Shown piece by piece: positions 47,942-56,772 of a stretch of 64,000 nucleotides of DNA. This DNA is from Pseudoduganella plicata. GTDB taxonomy: Bacteria; Pseudomonadota; Gammaproteobacteria; Burkholderiales; Burkholderiaceae_D. The stretch spans positions 62,001 to 126,000 of the forward strand of contig NZ_CP038026.1 of the NCBI RefSeq assembly GCF_004421005.1. The letters are read 5' to 3'. Position 1 is the stretch's first letter; each line of letters starts with the position of its first letter. The notes beneath the pieces were generated by a model that was given only the letters and a program-made list of their open reading frames with translations, searched no databases and was not told the origin of the DNA. Both the position numbers and the translations under genes were made by a program.

Positions 47942-48822
47942 TGGGTAGCCACGCAGCGACACCGGGTGTGCCCGAACTGGCCACCGACCTGGTTCTGCGC
48001 GAGCTGGAAGTGAAAGGCGCCGAAGGCGTGCTGGCGGCGCGGCTGTACCAGGCCGGTCCGGCGGCAAGCAAGCGCGACACCCTGGTGGTGTTCTTCCATG
48101 GCGGCGGCTTCACGTGCGGTTCAATCGACGAGGCCGACGATTTCCTCTGCCGCCTCGTCAGCGCCGACCCGCGGCAGGTGGCGCTGGCCCCGGCCTATAC
48201 CCTGGCGACGGAGCGGCCGTTTCCGGCCGCCGTCGAGGATGCGCATGCCGTGCTGCTGTGGGCGAAGAAGAACAAGGCAAAGCTGGCGTGGAGCGGCAAG
48301 CGTCTTGTCGTCGCCGGCATCGAGGCGGGTGCGAACCTGGCCGCCGTGGTGTCGCTGATGGCACGCGACCGCGGCGGCCCGTTGCTGACAGGGCAGGTGC
48401 TGATCATGCCGATGCTGGACCCGGGCCTGTCGACGTGCTCGATGCGGGAAATGCCGGCCTGCCCGGACAAGGCCGCGCTGGCCGACAAGGTGGCCGGCAC
48501 GTGCGCCGCCGGCTATCGGGGCTACCTGCCGAATGCGGCGGACCGGACGCACCCCTATGCGTCGCCGCTGCAGTCGTCGCGGCTGAAGAACCTGCCGCCG
48601 GCGTTGATCCTGTCCGCCGAGGACGATCCGCTGCGCGACGAAGCCGAGCAGTACGGCGCCAAACTGATCAAATGCGGCATCACGACGACCGTGCGTCGCC
48701 TGCCGCCGCCGCCACTGGAACAGCCGGGCGGCCGCAACGATTGTGCGTGCTACTACGCACTCAACGAGATTGCCGCGTTCATACGCGGCGTCGATGAAGA
48801 GTCTCCGCCAGGAGATAAGTAA
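47941..48822 (+). CDS. alpha/beta hydrolase-fold protein lacking catalytic residues
   Basis: A 293-residue protein of the hormone-sensitive-lipase-like family by its oxyanion motif VVFFHGGGFTCGS and overall spacing. The nucleophile elbow, normally GDSAGGNLA, is GIEAGANLA here, with Glu in place of Ser. The acid residue region (LSAEDDPLRDEAEQY) is kept, but the C-terminal catalytic His region reads GGRNDCACYY with no His. It is therefore predicted to be inactive as an esterase. It lies 212 bases upstream of the RND efflux genes and may bind rather than cleave a ligand (inference). Confidence 0.85.
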   Translation: MGSHAATPGVPELATDLVLRELEVKGAEGVLAARLYQAGPAASKRDTLVVFFHGGGFTCGSIDEADDFLCRLVSADPRQVALAPAYTLATERPFPAAVEDAHAVLLWAKKNKAKLAWSGKRLVVAGIEAGANLAAVVSLMARDRGGPLLTGQVLIMPMLDPGLSTCSMREMPACPDKAALADKVAGTCAAGYRGYLPNAADRTHPYASPLQSSRLKNLPPALILSAEDDPLRDEAEQYGAKLIKCGITTTVRRLPPPPLEQPGGRNDCACYYALNEIAAFIRGVDEESPPGDK

Positions 48823-48831
48823 GTAAAAACG

Positions 48832-48860
48832 TTTACATATTGTCGGGTCGACGATATAGT
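48832..48860 (+). promoter_or_regulatory. promoter of the RND efflux operon
   Basis: TTTACA and TATAGT separated by exactly 17 bases; each matches consensus at five positions. The expected start near 48867 gives a leader of about 170 bases. Confidence 0.6.
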
Positions 48861-48926
48861 GAATCGTCCGTGTCCTTAACCATTAGTAGTTTCTGAGTCG
48901 CACCGAAGTTTTCTCGTAAAACAGCG

Positions 48927-48984
48927 CGCCAGTCGTTCCGATTGGCGGGCCGGGCTCGCTGCACCCTTTGGCTTGGCAAAGGGT
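48927..48984 (+). promoter_or_regulatory. two leader hairpins before the efflux adaptor gene
   Basis: CGCCAGTCG/CGATTGGCG (3-base loop, one G-T pair) and ACCCTTTG/CAAAGGGT (6-base loop) lie in the 5' leader of the efflux mRNA. Neither is followed by a T run. Confidence 0.45.
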
Positions 48985-49034
48985 CAAGTAATCGCTCAGT
49001 TCATTACATTTTTTCATACAAATAGGGGTGAATA

Positions 49035-50243
49035 ATGAAAAACGTAAAATCATTGACAGCATTGGCGCGACCGATAGTCGCTGCGCTTGCCGTTGCAGGC
49101 CTGGCCGCCAGCCTGTTGGCCGGCTGCGATGACGCCACCGGCCAAACCGCGGAGGCACCTGCCGCCGCTGGCGGCCCGCCTGTTTCCGCCGCTGTCGTCG
49201 TCGAGAAAACGATTGCGGAGACCCAGGAATTCTCCGGCCGACTGGAAGCCATCGACCGCGTCGAGATCCGTCCGCGCGTGTCCGGCTTCATCACGGCCGT
49301 CAATTTCAAGCCGGGCAGCGAAGTAAAGAAGGGCGACGTCCTGTTCGTCATCGATCCGCGTCCCTACCAGGCCGAAGCCGACCGCGCGCAAGCGGCCGCC
49401 AGCTCCGCCAGGGCCAAGGCGGATCTGGCCCGACTGGAACTGAACCGCGCCGAGAAGCTGCTGGCCGACAAGGCCATCGCGCAGCGCGAGTTCGACGAGC
49501 GCGCCTCCACCCAGAAGGAACTGGACGCCAACGCCCGCGCGGCCCAGGCCCAGTACGAATCGGCCAAGCTGAACCTGGCCTACACCCGCGTCACGTCGCC
49601 GATCGATGGGCGCGTCTCGAAAGCGGAAATCACGCTGGGCAACCTGGTGGACGGCAATGTCGTGCTGACGTCCGTCGTGTCGCTCGACAAGATCTACGCC
49701 AGCTTCGATGGCGATGAAGAAACCTACCTGCGCGTGGGCAGCCAGTCGCACAAGGGCCAGCCGGTCGTCGTCAAGGTGGGCCTGGCCAACGAGGAAGGCT
49801 TCCCGCACGAGGGCAGGCTGGAATTCGTCGACAACCAGCTCGATCCGCAAACGGGCTCCGTGCGCATGCGCGCGACGTTCGACAATACGGACGGCGCGCT
49901 GGTGCCGGGCCTGTTCGCGCGCGTCCAGCTGGGCGGCGGCACGGCGCAGACCAAGGCGATCCTGATCAACGACCGCGCCGTCGGCACGGACCAGAACCGC
50001 AAGTTCGTCTTCGTCGTCGGCAAGGACAACAAGGCCGAGTACCGTCCCGTCAAGCTGGGCCCGACGATCGACGGCCTGCGCGTGGTGCGCGAGGGTCTGA
50101 AGGCGGACGAGAAGATCGTGGTCAACGGCCTGCAGCGCGTGCGCCCCGGCGCGCCGATCACGCCGCAGGTCGTGCCGATGGATTCGAACGTGGCCGCTGC
50201 CGGCAAAGATAACAAGAAGGATGCGAAGGTCGCCGCGCTGTAA
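49035..50243 (+). CDS. RND efflux periplasmic adaptor lipoprotein
   Basis: Membrane-fusion protein of 402 residues linking the pump to the outer-membrane channel. Lipobox LLAGC near residue 30, lipoyl/hairpin region with the long Ala-rich coiled coil (ADRAQAAASSARAKADLARLE), and the beta-barrel segments typical of MexA/AcrA-type adaptors (TRVTSPIDGRVSKAEITLGN). AGGGGTG precedes the ATG. First gene of a three-gene operon. Confidence 0.95.
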   Translation: MKNVKSLTALARPIVAALAVAGLAASLLAGCDDATGQTAEAPAAAGGPPVSAAVVVEKTIAETQEFSGRLEAIDRVEIRPRVSGFITAVNFKPGSEVKKGDVLFVIDPRPYQAEADRAQAAASSARAKADLARLELNRAEKLLADKAIAQREFDERASTQKELDANARAAQAQYESAKLNLAYTRVTSPIDGRVSKAEITLGNLVDGNVVLTSVVSLDKIYASFDGDEETYLRVGSQSHKGQPVVVKVGLANEEGFPHEGRLEFVDNQLDPQTGSVRMRATFDNTDGALVPGLFARVQLGGGTAQTKAILINDRAVGTDQNRKFVFVVGKDNKAEYRPVKLGPTIDGLRVVREGLKADEKIVVNGLQRVRPGAPITPQVVPMDSNVAAAGKDNKKDAKVAAL

Positions 50244-50278
50244 GGCGTGCTTTCGCAAAACCAGTCAAGGAACCATCC

Positions 50279-53200
50279 ATGAATATTTCACGATTCTTTA
50301 TCGACAAGCCGATCTTCGCGGCCGTGCTGTCGATCATCGTCTTCGTGGCGGGGCTGATCTCGATTTTCAAGCTCCCCATCTCCGAGTACCCGGACGTCGT
50401 GCCGCCGTCGGTGGTCGTGCGTGCCCAGTATCCGGGCGCCGATCCGAAGGTTATCGCCGAAACGGTGGCCGCGCCGCTGGAAGAGCAGATCAACGGCGTC
50501 GAGAACATGCTGTACATGTCGTCGCAGAACACGTCCGACGGCGCGCTGGCGCTGACGGTCACGTTCGCCATCGGCACCAACGTCGAACAGGCTGAAACGG
50601 CCGTGCAGAACCGTGTCCAGCGCGCGCTGCCACGCCTGCCGGAAGAGGTGCGCCAGATCGGCGTCACGACGGTGAAAAGCTCGCCGAACCTGACGATGGT
50701 CGTCCACCTGAATTCCCCGGACGGCCGCTACGACGACCTGTACCTGCGCAACTACGCGGTGCTGAACATCAAGGACCAGCTGGCCCGTATCCACGGCATG
50801 GGCGAAGTCCAGCTGTTCGGCTCCGGCGACTACGCGATGCGCGTCTGGCTCGATCCGCAGAAGGTGGCGGCGCGCGGCCTGACGGCGGGCGACGTCGTCA
50901 ACGCGATCCGCGAGCAGAACGTGCAGGTCGCGGCCGGCGTGATCGGCCAGGGCCCGTCGAAGGACGCCGACTTCCAGCTGACCGTGAAAACCCACGGCCG
51001 CCTGCAGTCGCCCGAGGACTTCGGCAATATCGTCGTCAAGGTCAATACCGACGGCGCCACGACGCTTCTGAAGGACGTGGCACGCGTGGAGATGGGTTCG
51101 AACTCCTACGCGCTGCGCTCGCTCCTGAACAACAAGTCGGCCGTCGCAATCCCCATTTTCGAAGCCCCCAACGCCAACGCGCTGCAGCTGTCGGCCGACG
51201 TGCGGGAGCGGATGAAAGAGCTGTCGAAAGATTTCCCGGAAGGCGTCGAATACAGCATTGTGTACGACCCGACCCAATTCGTGCGTGAGTCGATCGACTC
51301 CGTCATCCACACGCTGGTCGAAGCGGTGATCCTGGTCGCGCTGGTCGTGATCATCTTCCTCCAGACGTGGCGTGCTTCCATCATCCCGCTGCTGGCCGTG
51401 CCGGTCTCGGTGGTGGGTACCTTTGCCGTGATGCTCGGCTTCGGCTTCTCGATCAACACGCTGTCGCTGTTCGGCCTCGTGCTGGCTATCGGTATCGTGG
51501 TCGACGACGCGATCGTCGTGGTGGAAAACGTGGAACGCAATATCGGCAACGGCCTGTCTCCGCGCGACGCAACGATCCAGGCGATGAAGGAAGTCTCCGG
51601 CCCGATCGTCGCCATCGCGCTGGTGCTGTGCGCCGTGTTCGTGCCGATCGCGTTCGTGTCCGGCCTGACGGGCCAGTTCTATCGCCAGTTCGCGCTGACG
51701 ATTGCGATTTCCACCGTCATCTCGGCATTCTGCTCGCTGACCCTGGCGCCGGCGCTGTCGGCCGCGCTGCTGAAGGCACACGACGCACCGAAGGACGTGC
51801 TGACCCGTGGCATGGACAAGGTGTTCGGCCGCTTCTTTGCCGGCTTCAACAAGTTCTTCAACCGCTCCGCGCACAGCTATGAAAACGGCGTCAAGGGCGT
51901 GCTGCGCCACAAGGGCGCTTCGCTGGTGCTGTACGCGCTGCTGACCGCCGCTGGCCTGTTCATGTTCAAGGCCGTGCCGCCGGGCTTCGTGCCGTCGCAG
52001 GACAAGCAGTACCTGATCGGCTTTGCCCAGCTGCCGGACGCCGCATCGCTGGACCGTACCGATGCCGTCATCCGCAAGATGTCGGAAATCGCTACCGACA
52101 TTCCTGGTGTCGAGAACTCGATCTCGTTCCCTGGCCTGTCGATCAACGGCTTCACCAACGCGCCGAACGCCGGCATCGTGTTCCTGGGCCTGGAGCCGTT
52201 CGAGAAGCGCCGCGCCAAGAACCTGTCGGCCGAAGCCATCGCCGGCGAAATGAACAAGCGCATGGGCGCCGTGCAGGACGCGTTCGTGATGGTGCTGCCG
52301 CCGCCCCCGGTCAATGGCCTGGGTACGACGGGCGGCTTCAAGCTGATGATCGAGGACCGGGGCAACCTGGGCTACGACGAGCTGTTCAAGGCGGTACAGG
52401 CCGTCCAGGCGAAAGCCGCGCAGAACCCGCAGCTGGCCGGCGTGTTCTCCGGCTTCCAGATCAACGTGCCGCAGCTGTTTGCGGACGTGGACCGCGTCAA
52501 GGCAAAACAGCTGGGTGTGCCGCTGGCGACGATCTACCAGACGTTGCAGATCAATCTGGGTTCGCTGTACGTGAACGACTTCAACCAGTTTGGCCGTACC
52601 TACCAGGTGCGTGTGCAGGCCGATGCCCAGTTCCGCTCGCAGCCGGAGCAGATGACGCAGCTGAAGGTGCGCAACGACAAGGGCGAGATGATTCCGCTGT
52701 CGTCGCTGATGCGCGTGAAGGACACGTATGGCCCGGATCGCGTGCAGCGCTACAACGCCTACGTGTCGGCGGACCTGAACGGCGGCCCGGCCCCGGGCGT
52801 GTCGTCCGGCCAGGCGCAGGCCGCGATGGAGCAGGTGCTGGCCGAAACGCTGCCGAAGGGGATTACGTATGAATGGACGGAGCTGACCTACCAGGACATC
52901 CTGGCCGGTAACACGATGATCTACGTCTTCCCCCTGTGCGTGCTGCTGGTGTTCCTGGTGCTGGCTGCCCAGTATGAAAGCTGGACCCTGCCGCTGGCCG
53001 TCATCCTGATCGTGCCGATGTCGATCCTGTGCGCGCTGATCGGCGTGAAGGTGACCGGTGGCGACAATAACGTGTTCACGCAGATCGCCCTGTTCGTGCT
53101 GGTGGGACTGGCGTCGAAGAACGCGATTCTGATCGTGGAATTCGCCCGCGAACTGGAAGACCATGGCCGCACGGTGGTGGAAGCGGCACTGGAATCGTGC

Positions 53201-53467
53201 CGCCTGCGTCTGCGTCCGATCCTGATGACGTCGATCGCGTTCATCATGGGCGTGCTGCCGCTGGTGTTCTCGAGCGGTGCGGGTTCTGAAATGCGCCATG
53301 CGATGGGTGTGGCCGTGTTTGCCGGCATGCTGGGCGTGACGTTCTTCGGCCTGTTCCTGACGCCGGTGTTCTACGTACTGCTGCGCACCCTGGCCAAACG
53401 CATGGAAAAGAAACCAAGCCATGCGCCTGGTATCGCTGTCGTGAAAATGGAAGGAACCCACGGATGA
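50279..53467 (+). CDS. RND efflux inner-membrane transporter, HAE1 type
   Basis: Proton-driven multidrug exporter of 1062 residues, standard for the HAE1 group. It opens MNISRFFIDKPIFAAVLSII, and the proton-relay Asp pair lies in LAIGIVVDDAIVVVENVERN near residue 410. Two large periplasmic loops and twelve membrane helices are evident. Resembles the MexF/OqxB/BpeF style more than AcrB by eye, but substrate range cannot be read. The stop overlaps the channel gene start by 4 bases. Confidence 0.96.
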   Translation: MNISRFFIDKPIFAAVLSIIVFVAGLISIFKLPISEYPDVVPPSVVVRAQYPGADPKVIAETVAAPLEEQINGVENMLYMSSQNTSDGALALTVTFAIGTNVEQAETAVQNRVQRALPRLPEEVRQIGVTTVKSSPNLTMVVHLNSPDGRYDDLYLRNYAVLNIKDQLARIHGMGEVQLFGSGDYAMRVWLDPQKVAARGLTAGDVVNAIREQNVQVAAGVIGQGPSKDADFQLTVKTHGRLQSPEDFGNIVVKVNTDGATTLLKDVARVEMGSNSYALRSLLNNKSAVAIPIFEAPNANALQLSADVRERMKELSKDFPEGVEYSIVYDPTQFVRESIDSVIHTLVEAVILVALVVIIFLQTWRASIIPLLAVPVSVVGTFAVMLGFGFSINTLSLFGLVLAIGIVVDDAIVVVENVERNIGNGLSPRDATIQAMKEVSGPIVAIALVLCAVFVPIAFVSGLTGQFYRQFALTIAISTVISAFCSLTLAPALSAALLKAHDAPKDVLTRGMDKVFGRFFAGFNKFFNRSAHSYENGVKGVLRHKGASLVLYALLTAAGLFMFKAVPPGFVPSQDKQYLIGFAQLPDAASLDRTDAVIRKMSEIATDIPGVENSISFPGLSINGFTNAPNAGIVFLGLEPFEKRRAKNLSAEAIAGEMNKRMGAVQDAFVMVLPPPPVNGLGTTGGFKLMIEDRGNLGYDELFKAVQAVQAKAAQNPQLAGVFSGFQINVPQLFADVDRVKAKQLGVPLATIYQTLQINLGSLYVNDFNQFGRTYQVRVQADAQFRSQPEQMTQLKVRNDKGEMIPLSSLMRVKDTYGPDRVQRYNAYVSADLNGGPAPGVSSGQAQAAMEQVLAETLPKGITYEWTELTYQDILAGNTMIYVFPLCVLLVFLVLAAQYESWTLPLAVILIVPMSILCALIGVKVTGGDNNVFTQIALFVLVGLASKNAILIVEFARELEDHGRTVVEAALESCRLRLRPILMTSIAFIMGVLPLVFSSGAGSEMRHAMGVAVFAGMLGVTFFGLFLTPVFYVLLRTLAKRMEKKPSHAPGIAVVKMEGTHG

Positions 53468-54951
53468 AAACGATGATTGCAAGGGGCGTCCCCGCTTTGC
53501 TGGCAGCGCTGCTGCTGGCGGCTTGCGGCGCGCCCGAACTGAAGCAGCCGGCCATCGAGGTGCCGACCGCATTCAAGGAACCACAGGACCGGACGGATGT
53601 GAAAACCGCAGCCGATGGCACGCGCTGGAAACAGGCGCAGCCTGCCGAACAGCAGCCGCGCGGCGAATGGTGGCTGGCGTTCAACGACCCGGCCCTGAAC
53701 GAGCTGGTGGCGGAAGCGACCCGCAACAACGCCAACCTGGCCGTGGCGGCAGCGCGTGTAAAGCAGGCGCGCGCGATTGCCGGCGTGGCCGAAGCGGACC
53801 GCATTCCGCAGGTAGGCGTCGGCGTCGGCGCCCAGCGCGGGCGTCAGTCGCCGCTGGAGCTGGGCCTGCCGCAAGGTACGGACGTGCGTCCGACGACCAG
53901 CTACTCGGCCCAGCTGTCCGCGAGCTATGAAGTGGACCTGTTCGGCCGCGTGTCGTCCAACGTGGCCGCCGCCCGCGGCGACGCGGCGACGGTGGAAGCG
54001 AACTACCGCTCCGTGCTGTTGTCGCTGCAGGCCGACGTGGCGCAGACGTATTTCCGTTTGCGTGCCACGGACGCCGAACTGGCGACGCTGGCGGAGACGG
54101 TCCGCCTGCGTGAGGAAAACGTGCGCATCAACCAGCGTCGCTTCGACCTGGGCGATATCGGCGAGTTCGACCTGTCGCGTGCCCGCACCGAGCTGGCCAC
54201 GACGCAGGCCGAAGCCATCGGCCTGGAACGCCAGCGCGCCAACGCGGAGCACGCGCTGGCCGTCCTGCTGGGCAAACCGGCGGCTGCCTTCACGGCGGGC
54301 GTCAACCCGCTGCAGGACTCGACACTGCTGCCGTCCATTCCGGCCGGCCTGCCGTCGGCACTGCTGGAACGCCGGCCCGACATCGCCGCCGCCCAGCGGG
54401 CGATGGAAGCGTCGAACGCCCGCATCGGCGTCGCCCGCTCGGCCATGTTCCCGGCGCTGACGATCAACGCGGCCGGTGGCGGCGTGGGTCCCGCGTTTGC
54501 CGACGTGTTCAAGTGGAGCAGCCGTTCGTGGGTGCTGGGCGCGTTGCTGAACCTGCCCGTGATCGACGGCGGCCGTAACCGCAACAACATCGTGCGCAGC
54601 GAAGCGGCGCTGGAAGAATCGGTGGGCCAGTACCGCCAGAGCGTGCTGACGGCGTTCGCGGAGGTGGAGGACAACCTGGCCGGCCTGCGCATCCTGTCCG
54701 GCCAGACGCAGCGCATCGACGAAGCCGTGCTGTCGGCCCGCCGTTCGGCCGACCTGGCGCGCAAGCTGTACGACGCCGGCCGTTCCAGCTACCTGGAACT
54801 GCTGGACGCGCAGCGCAACCTGGCGACCGTCGAACGCAACGCGGTGCAGCTGCGCGGCGAGCGCGCCGTCACCACGGTGGCACTGATCCGCGCGCTGGGC
54901 GGCGGCTGGGACGGCGCTCCAGCCGTCAACAACGCGCAGGCCCGCAACTGA
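53464..54951 (+). CDS. outer-membrane efflux channel lipoprotein, NodT/OprM family
   Basis: TolC-like channel of 495 residues. Lipobox LLLAACG near residue 21, then the two OEP repeats: ARNNANLAVAAARVKQA-type and SSYLELLDAQRNLATVERNAV. Translationally coupled to the transporter. It completes a tripartite pump from inner membrane to cell surface. Confidence 0.95.
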   Translation: MKTMIARGVPALLAALLLAACGAPELKQPAIEVPTAFKEPQDRTDVKTAADGTRWKQAQPAEQQPRGEWWLAFNDPALNELVAEATRNNANLAVAAARVKQARAIAGVAEADRIPQVGVGVGAQRGRQSPLELGLPQGTDVRPTTSYSAQLSASYEVDLFGRVSSNVAAARGDAATVEANYRSVLLSLQADVAQTYFRLRATDAELATLAETVRLREENVRINQRRFDLGDIGEFDLSRARTELATTQAEAIGLERQRANAEHALAVLLGKPAAAFTAGVNPLQDSTLLPSIPAGLPSALLERRPDIAAAQRAMEASNARIGVARSAMFPALTINAAGGGVGPAFADVFKWSSRSWVLGALLNLPVIDGGRNRNNIVRSEAALEESVGQYRQSVLTAFAEVEDNLAGLRILSGQTQRIDEAVLSARRSADLARKLYDAGRSSYLELLDAQRNLATVERNAVQLRGERAVTTVALIRALGGGWDGAPAVNNAQARN

Positions 54952-54979
54952 TGTAGCTTCCTCCAAGCAGCAGCCCTTG

Positions 54980-55013
54980 GCGGCGGACCCCTCACGGGGC
55001 CGCCGCTTTTTTT
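54980..55013 (+). terminator. Rho-independent terminator of the efflux operon
   Basis: GCGGCGG-A-CCCC and GGGGCCGCCGC form an 11-bp stem with one bulged A and a 4-base loop, followed by seven T. Confidence 0.9.
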
Positions 55014-55054
55014 ATGGGGATAGGCGTTTTGCGTGCGTCACCAAACCGGGGGCA

Positions 55055-55109
55055 GGTCCGATCGAGACGCTTGAGAAGTGCCGGGGTCGGACCCGCCGGG
55101 TTGGACCCC
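55055..55109. repeat. GGTCGGACC-type nested inverted repeats
   Basis: GGTCCGA (55055) pairs with TCGGACC (55087), and GGGGTCGGACCC pairs imperfectly with GGGTTGGACCCC (55083-55109). No T run. The rest of the 269-base gap before the YfiH gene shows nothing else. Confidence 0.4.
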
Positions 55110-55220
55110 GGATCTCCTCGAAGGCCGTCGATCGCTCCAAAAAAAAAGCGGGCTGCTCAAAGGCCATGCGCACAGGGGGCAGGCGGTGCGTTATCATTCC
55201 GACCACCAAAGGAGACCGGC

Positions 55221-55868
55221 TTGATCACCAGCGCACTGTTGAACACGATCCCGAATAATCACCACGGTTTCGGCACGGCGGCGGAATTGGTGCCTGCCGT
55301 CTTGCAACCCGTCTGGGACGAGCGCCCGAACAAGCGCCAGGTCCACGGCACGCGGGCCGTCCACATCGTCGAAGTGCGCCAGCCCGTGGGCGACGCCGAC
55401 GCGTTTCACACCGCAACGCCGGGCATTCCAGTCAGCGTGATCACGGCCGACTGCGTCCCGCTGCTGCTCGCCCGCCGCGACGGCGGTCATGTCGCGGCCG
55501 TGCACGCCGGCTGGCGCGGCCTGTACGACGGCATCATTGGCCAAACGCTGGCGCAGCTGGGCGGCGGCGACTGGGTTGCCGCCATCGGCCCCGCGATCTG
55601 CGCCGCGTGCTACGAGGTCGGCGCCGAGCTGGCCGACAGTTTCGTCCAGCGCTTTGGCGCCGCTATCGTGCCGACATACCGCCACCTCGACCTGCGCGCG
55701 CTGGCGCAGCGCCAGCTGGAGGAGGGCGGCGTGGCGGCCATCGAGCATGTCGGCGGTTGCACGCACTGCGCGCGCGCCGACGATGGCAGTTTCCTGTTCC
55801 GCAGCTACCGGCGCGGCGACCGCAATTCGCAGCAGCACGCCGGCCTTTTTATCCACCACGACCACTGA
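55221..55868 (+). CDS. pgeF: YfiH/LACC1-family polyphenol oxidase / purine nucleoside phosphorylase
   Basis: Cytosolic protein of 215 residues. Family motifs: NKRQVHGT, VITADCVPLLLARRD, AAVHAGWRGLYDG (metal His), GPAICAACYEVG and a terminal FRSYRRGDRNSQQ. Known members act on purine nucleosides or edit peptidoglycan precursors; which applies here is unsure. The start is TTG 55221 with GGAG 7 bases upstream; no in-frame ATG fits. The B3 beta-lactamase starts 4 bases later, so they form an operon. Confidence 0.88.
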   Translation: MITSALLNTIPNNHHGFGTAAELVPAVLQPVWDERPNKRQVHGTRAVHIVEVRQPVGDADAFHTATPGIPVSVITADCVPLLLARRDGGHVAAVHAGWRGLYDGIIGQTLAQLGGGDWVAAIGPAICAACYEVGAELADSFVQRFGAAIVPTYRHLDLRALAQRQLEEGGVAAIEHVGGCTHCARADDGSFLFRSYRRGDRNSQQHAGLFIHHDH

Positions 55869-55872
55869 CACA

Positions 55873-56718
55873 ATGAAAAAACTTCTGCTGTCGCTGCTGC
55901 TTGCTTCGTCCACATCTCCCACCCTTGCCCACAACTGGGACGAGCCCCAGGAACCGTTCACCATGTATGGCAACGTCCATTATGTCGGCCAGCGCGGGAT
56001 CAGCGCCGTGCTGGTGACCTCGCCGCAGGGTCACATCCTGATCGACGTCGGGACCGAGAAATCGCCGCAGGCGGTCGCCGCGCATATCCGGCAGCTGGGC
56101 TTCAAGGTGGAGGACATCAAATATATCCTCACGTCGCACGCGCACGGGGATCATATCGGCGGCACCGCCGCGCTGCAACGGCTGTCCGGCGCCACCGTCA
56201 TCGGCAGCGCCAACAGTGTGCCCGTGCTTGCCAGCGGCAAGCCGGATGAGGCGGACCCGCAGGCGGGCAGCCTGCCGGACACGGCTCCCGTTGCCAGGAC
56301 GCGGGTCGTGAAGGACGGCGATGTCGTCACCGTCGGCCCGCTGGCGCTGACGGCGCACGAAACGCCGGGCCACACCCGGGGAGGGCTGAGCTGGACGTGG
56401 CAGGCCACGGAAAACGGCCGCACTGTCGATATGGTGTTTGCCGACAGCCTGAATGCCATCGGCGCGAACGGCTTCAAGTATGGCGGCGATCCGCGCTACC
56501 CGCAGGCACGCGCCGATGTCGCAGCCTCGATCGCCAAAGTCGCGGGATTCAGGTGCGACGTGCTGATCTCGGCCCATCCGGAGGGCAGCGAGCTGTGGGA
56601 GCGCAAGGCGCGGCAGGCAAAGCTGGGCAACGCGGCGTTCATCGATGCGGAAGCGTGCCGCAAGTATGGCGCGAAGGCGAAGGCGAGGCTGGCGAAGCAG
56701 CTTGCAGGCGAAAAGTAA
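55873..56718 (+). CDS. bla: subclass B3 metallo-beta-lactamase
   Basis: Periplasmic zinc hydrolase of beta-lactams, 281 residues, with signal peptide LLLSLLLASSTSPTLA. Zinc ligands of the B3 type: HAHGDH (H116, H118, D120, H121), the His in ETPGHTRGG (H196) and the His in ISAHPEGSELWERK (H263). The opening HNWDEPQEPFTMYGNVHYVG is characteristic of B3 enzymes of environmental betaproteobacteria. B3 enzymes generally hydrolyse carbapenems; activity here is untested. It follows the YfiH gene by 4 bases. Confidence 0.93.
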   Translation: MKKLLLSLLLASSTSPTLAHNWDEPQEPFTMYGNVHYVGQRGISAVLVTSPQGHILIDVGTEKSPQAVAAHIRQLGFKVEDIKYILTSHAHGDHIGGTAALQRLSGATVIGSANSVPVLASGKPDEADPQAGSLPDTAPVARTRVVKDGDVVTVGPLALTAHETPGHTRGGLSWTWQATENGRTVDMVFADSLNAIGANGFKYGGDPRYPQARADVAASIAKVAGFRCDVLISAHPEGSELWERKARQAKLGNAAFIDAEACRKYGAKAKARLAKQLAGEK

Positions 56719-56772
56719 AAACCTCGGCGACAGGCACCTGGGCAGGCGCCTATCGCTGAGGGTCAGGCAACG

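Noticed and set aside
50288..53572. 1094-residue antisense open frame opposite the RND transporter
   Set aside because: Low-complexity mirror sequence with no domain; the sense frame is an unmistakable HAE1 pump.
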